Positions 60,846-64,000 of a DNA stretch of 64,000 bases are shown here, piece after piece. The DNA comes from Actinoplanes derwentensis (GTDB taxonomy: Bacteria; Actinomycetota; Actinomycetes; Mycobacteriales; Micromonosporaceae): assembly GCF_900104725.1 (NCBI RefSeq), contig NZ_LT629758.1, forward strand, positions 7,464,001 to 7,528,000. The letters are read 5' to 3'. The translations under genes were made by a program, and so were the position numbers. The notes beneath the pieces are model-generated. The model saw only the letters and a program-made list of their open reading frames with translations. It did not search any database and was not told where the DNA came from. Within the stretch, counting starts at the first letter, position 1; the number at the start of each line of letters is the position of its first letter.

Positions 60846-62684
60846 TCAGGTGTTCTGTTTGATCCTGTTGGTGAGTTCCGCGATCTGGTTGTAAAGGGAC
60901 CGCCGCTCCGCCATGTGTTGCCTGATCTTGCGGTCGGCGTGCATGACCGTGGTGTGGTCGCGGCCGCCGAAGGCCTGGCCGATGCGCGGGAGGGAGAGGT
61001 CGGTCAGTTCGCGGCACAGGTACATGGCGACCTGGCGGGCGTTGACCAGGACCCGGCTGCGGGAGTGGCCGCGCAGGTCCTCCAGGGAGACGCCGAAGTA
61101 GTCGGCCGTCGAGACCATGATCTGGTCTGCGTTGATCTCCGGGCCGGCGCCGTCGGGCATGAAGTCCCGCAGCACCTCCTCGGCCAGGGACAGCTGGACC
61201 GTGGAACGGGTGAGGCTGGCGAACGCGGTCACCCGGATGAGGGCGCCCTCGAGTTCGCGGATCGAGTTGGAGACCCGGGAGGCGATGAACTCCAGCACGT
61301 CGCTCGGGGCGTACATGCGCTCCTGCGCGGCCTTCTTCTGGAGGATCGCGATGCGCGTCTCCAGATCGGGCGGTTGGATGTCGGCGAGCAGGCCCCACTC
61401 GAAGCGGGTCCGCATCCGGTCTTCCAGGGTGGCCAGCTGGCGCGGTGAGCGGTCCGAGCTGATCACGATCTGCTTGTTCGCGTTGTGCAGCGTATTGAAG
61501 GTGTGGAAGAACTCCTCCTGCGTGCGCTCGCGGTTCTCCAGGAACTGGATGTCGTCGATCAGCAGGATGTCGACGTCGCGGTAGCGCCGCTGGAACGCCT
61601 GCGTCTTGTCGTCTCGCAGGCTGTTGATGAAATCGTTGGTGAACTCCTCGGTCGACACGTAGCGCACCGAACGTGCATGCCCCAGGGTGGTGGCGTAGTG
61701 ACCGATGGCGTGCAGGAGGTGGGTCTTGCCCAGGCCGGAGCTGCCGTAGATGAAGAGTGGGTTGTACGCCTTCGCCGGCGACTCGGCGACCGCCACTGAC
61801 GCCGCGTGTGCGAACCGGTTGGACGAGCCGATGACGAACGTCTCGAACATGTACTTCGGGTTGAGCCGGTTGCCGTCCTGCCCGCCGGGGCGCGGCGCGG
61901 TGCCGGGGCCGCGCAGATCGATCGGCGGCCGGCCGGGGCCGTTGTCGCCGGCGCGCATCGGGCTGTCGTCGCGACGGTCCGGCCCCTGCATCGGACGGTC
62001 GTCGGGATGACGCTGATTGTCCCGGCGCTGCGCGGCGTCGGCCGCCATCCGATGCGCGACCGCGTCGTTGGGCTGCTCGTTCTCGGTGGGGTGTGCAGCT
62101 GGTGACCGGTTCACCTGGGACGGGGCCGGCGGCATCGGGTCGGCGAACAGCGCCTCCTGGCCGGTGGGGACGCTGCGGGAGAACGGAGCCTGCGGTGCCG
62201 AGTGCTGGGCGGAACCCGTCGGGTACGGCTCGGGCACGTGCTCGGTGGGGCCGAAAGCCTGCTGCTGGTACGGCGGGTCGGGCATCCGTTGCGGACCGGG
62301 GTAGGCCGGCAGCTCCGGTTGATAAGGACCGGCCTCCGCGTAGTGCCGTGGCTGTGCCTCGGGCATCTGCTGCGTCTGCTCGGAAGGAGTGCCGTAGACC
62401 GTGCCGGGCATGCCGGAACCGTCCTCCGGAGGGCGGACCGTGACGGCGACCTGGATCGGCCGGTTCAGCCGCTTGGTGAGGGCCTCGGTGATCGCCGGGC
62501 GCAACCGGGACTCGATGATGTCTCGGGTGTAGGTGTCCGGAACCGATAGGAGAGCAGTGTCCTCGACTATCGCCCGCAACCGGGTGAACTGAAGGTAGGC
62601 ACGCTGCTGCCGTGACGCGATCTCGTCGGAGAGTTCGTCCAACGTCTCACGCCACAACGTGCCCAGGTCCACCTGATCGGCCAC
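60846..62684 (-). CDS. dnaA: Chromosomal replication initiator DnaA
   Basis: A 612-residue AAA+ initiator from GTG 62684 ([20 protein letters not shown]). Domain I occupies ~100 residues. A long variable proline/glutamine-rich domain II follows (about 110-275). The AAA+ domain has Walker [19 protein letters not shown], Walker [21 protein letters not shown] and sensor [20 protein letters not shown]. Domain IV carries the box-binding signature [19 protein letters not shown]. The upstream in-frame ATG at 62768 would add 28 non-conserved residues. Two DnaA boxes lie ~100 bases upstream. Confidence 0.97.
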   Translation of the reverse strand: MADQVDLGTLWRETLDELSDEIASRQQRAYLQFTRLRAIVEDTALLSVPDTYTRDIIESRLRPAITEALTKRLNRPIQVAVTVRPPEDGSGMPGTVYGTPSEQTQQMPEAQPRHYAEAGPYQPELPAYPGPQRMPDPPYQQQAFGPTEHVPEPYPTGSAQHSAPQAPFSRSVPTGQEALFADPMPPAPSQVNRSPAAHPTENEQPNDAVAHRMAADAAQRRDNQRHPDDRPMQGPDRRDDSPMRAGDNGPGRPPIDLRGPGTAPRPGGQDGNRLNPKYMFETFVIGSSNRFAHAASVAVAESPAKAYNPLFIYGSSGLGKTHLLHAIGHYATTLGHARSVRYVSTEEFTNDFINSLRDDKTQAFQRRYRDVDILLIDDIQFLENRERTQEEFFHTFNTLHNANKQIVISSDRSPRQLATLEDRMRTRFEWGLLADIQPPDLETRIAILQKKAAQERMYAPSDVLEFIASRVSNSIRELEGALIRVTAFASLTRSTVQLSLAEEVLRDFMPDGAGPEINADQIMVSTADYFGVSLEDLRGHSRSRVLVNARQVAMYLCRELTDLSLPRIGQAFGGRDHTTVMHADRKIRQHMAERRSLYNQIAELTNRIKQNT

Positions 62685-63235
62685 CGCCGCGCCACCCCCA
62701 TCGCCACTGACCCCCGGTGGGCCTTGTTCGGCCTCTTGCCAACCCAGCACAGTCAACGTGCTGAACATGCACGGTGCCAACCGGCTATCCACAGGTTATC
62801 CACAACCCGTGGCAGTGCCGATGGCCGCTCCCGGCCGGATGGTCGGCAGGTTCATCGAAGCCTGTGGTGACGCGGGCGGTAAACAGGCTCCACCGTGGCG
62901 AACGATCCACCTGCTTGTCCGGTTTTGGCCGTCGCTTCGCGGGTCGCGAACGGCCGGTGAGACCAGCAACCGCGCACGCTAACAGCGCTGACTGGCGGGT
63001 TACAACTGTGGCTCCGGGCGTCCAGCGCCCGGTCGCGGGAAAAGATTCACTTGGTGCACGGAACGACCAGCGCCGGCCCCCGGACGCACCTCGGAGCCGA
63101 CGTGCCGGACCAGGATATGGTTGACCCTCCGGATGGCCCTGAGTAGGGTTGGGCGGTTGCTCCGCCGCGCTCTGATAAAGTGGCGTCTTACAGCGGATGC
63201 CCCCAAAAGTCGTAGCAGGAAATCGGAGTTCTCAC
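62685..63235. promoter_or_regulatory. dnaA-rpmH divergent promoter region
   Basis: CTATCCACA (62785-62793) and TTATCCACA (62796-62804) are DnaA boxes suited to autoregulation of dnaA. On the plus strand TTGACC (63121-63126), 17 bases, then TAGGGT (63144-63149) is a good sigma-70-like promoter for rpmH. No gene otherwise. Confidence 0.6.
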
Positions 63236-63373
63236 GTGAGCAAGCGCACCTACCAGCCGAACAACCGCCGGCGTGCCAAGACCCACGGCTTCCGGCTGCG
63301 CATGCGCACCCGTGCCGGCCGCGCCATCCTGGCTGCCCGCCGTGTCAAGGGCCGCGACAAGCTGTCGGCCTGA
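63236..63373 (+). CDS. rpmH: 50S ribosomal protein L34
   Basis: Forty-five residues from GTG 63236: [20 protein letters not shown] then [25 protein letters not shown]. This is the full L34 sequence pattern (KRTYQPN...KTHGFR.RM.T..GR..L..RR.KGR). It is divergent from dnaA and heads the rpmH-rnpA-yidD operon. Confidence 0.98.
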   Translation: MSKRTYQPNNRRRAKTHGFRLRMRTRAGRAILAARRVKGRDKLSA

Positions 63374-63409
63374 GCCGCCCGCTAGTCGGGTCGGAATGTC
63401 CAGGTAGTC

Positions 63410-63766
63410 ATGCTTGCCGCGGCGCAACGACTGCGGCGTAGCGCGGACTTCGCCGCAGCGATCCGTGGTGGCCGTCGAGCCGGCCGCGGGACTCTGGTCG
63501 TTCACCTGCTTATCGATGAGCCGGCGTGCGCCTCCACGGCGCGCGCCGGCTTCGTCGTATCCAAAGCGGTGGGCAACGCGGTCGTCCGTAACAAAGTGCG
63601 CCGCAGACTCCGGCACCTCGTCCGGCCGCTCCTCAGCGACCTTCCAGCAGGTGCCTCTCTGGTGGTCCGGGCGCTTCCGCCGTCGGCTGAAGCCTCGTAC
63701 GCCACCCTCACCACTGACCTGGAGAGCGCGCTCACTGCGGCCCGTAGACCTCGGCGGCCCCGATGA
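63410..63766 (+). CDS. rnpA: Ribonuclease P protein component
   Basis: A 118-residue basic protein: [46 protein letters not shown] with the RNR-type RNA-binding motif, and [20 protein letters not shown]. It assists RNase P RNA in tRNA 5' maturation. ATG overlaps nothing upstream, but its stop overlaps the yidD ATG by four bases. Confidence 0.95.
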   Translation: MLAAAQRLRRSADFAAAIRGGRRAGRGTLVVHLLIDEPACASTARAGFVVSKAVGNAVVRNKVRRRLRHLVRPLLSDLPAGASLVVRALPPSAEASYATLTTDLESALTAARRPRRPR

Positions 63767-64000
63767 GCCTGGCCGCCCGGCTCCTGACGGCAGTGGTCGT
63801 CGCGTACCGTCGATACTTGAGTCCGGTGCTGCCGGCACGCTGTCGGTTCTACCCGTCGTGCAGCGCGTACGCCCAGGAGGCTCTGGCTCGGCATGGTGCC
63901 TTTCGGGGTACAGGCCTGGCGATCTGGCGGCTCCTCAAATGCCATCCCTTCCACCCTGGCGGGTATGACCCGGTGCCTGACCCGATCCGTCACCGTCCTG
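63763..64000 (+). CDS. yidD: Membrane protein insertion efficiency factor YidD (partial at right edge)
   Basis: The first 79 codons are visible: [20 protein letters not shown], then [20 protein letters not shown] and [32 protein letters not shown]. [11 protein letters not shown] and the later Cys-His-Pro/Gly-Gly-x-Asp-Pro segment are the YidD signature. It is coupled to rnpA by an ATGA overlap; the yidC gene should follow outside the window. Confidence 0.95.
   Translation, partial: MSLAARLLTAVVVAYRRYLSPVLPARCRFYPSCSAYAQEALARHGAFRGTGLAIWRLLKCHPFHPGGYDPVPDPIRHRP

Overview
The window is high-GC actinobacterial chromosome spanning the replication origin. The order yidD-rnpA-rpmH <- dnaA - oriC - dnaN - gnd - recF - dciA(DUF721) - gyrB - gyrA - DUF3566 - tRNA-Ile - DLW-39 - tRNA-Ala is the canonical actinomycete origin block. 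GTG starts, four-base start/stop overlaps, DUF5753 regulators, a chaplin-like secreted protein and a pSAM2-type integrative element point to a filamentous actinomycete. Micromonosporaceae, perhaps Actinoplanes, is my best guess; genus is an inference.

Layout. 1-6.3 kb: an edge-truncated DUF5753 regulator, a small basic protein, a PASTA membrane protein, a polytopic membrane protein, a GCS2-type glutamate-cysteine ligase, and a divergent YceI/MarR pair. 6.4-14.1 kb: a probable leucine/isovalerate catabolic locus (acyl-CoA dehydrogenase, carboxyltransferase, HMG-CoA lyase, biotin carboxylase, TetR regulator) with matching TetR-type palindromes, interrupted by a chaplin-like glycine-rich secreted protein. 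14.1-18.7 kb: a translationally coupled Hsp90-family ATPase and a giant TPR protein. 18.9-23.3 kb: sigma factor, anti-sigma factor and ABC transporter operon. 23.4-30.9 kb: housekeeping genes (rhodanese, proS, CBS protein, SufE, DsbA-like, YbaK, Nudix, lipoprotein) with a perfect parS site at 27717-27732.

31.05-47.49 kb is an actinomycete integrative and conjugative element (AICE) in the 3' end of tRNA-Ala(TGC), bounded by a 24-bp duplication. The int-proximal half carries the conserved module: GntR regulators, small plasmid proteins, FtsK/TraSA translocase, SpdB-like DUF2637 protein, RepSA-type initiator, Xis and tyrosine integrase. The distal half is cargo: a membrane-anchored STAND NTPase with nine near-identical 138-bp TPR repeats, a broken lipoprotein gene, an AT-rich orphan membrane protein, and a GntR/HAD/aminoglycoside-phosphotransferase-like operon. 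Palindromes built on TGGCTAGCCA, and a 34-bp perfect inverted repeat, lie at the two regulator promoters and probably control the element.

47.5-64 kb is the origin block. oriC (about 59.27-60.12 kb) holds four perfect DnaA boxes and many near matches. Between oriC and the dnaA 3' end lies a peculiar array of hairpin-forming repeats with an exact 61-bp period, with a 15-bp tandem repeat inside it. The most interesting unexplained items are the STAND/TPR cargo, the 61-bp hairpin array, the AT-rich orphan in the AICE, and the Hsp90-TPR pair.
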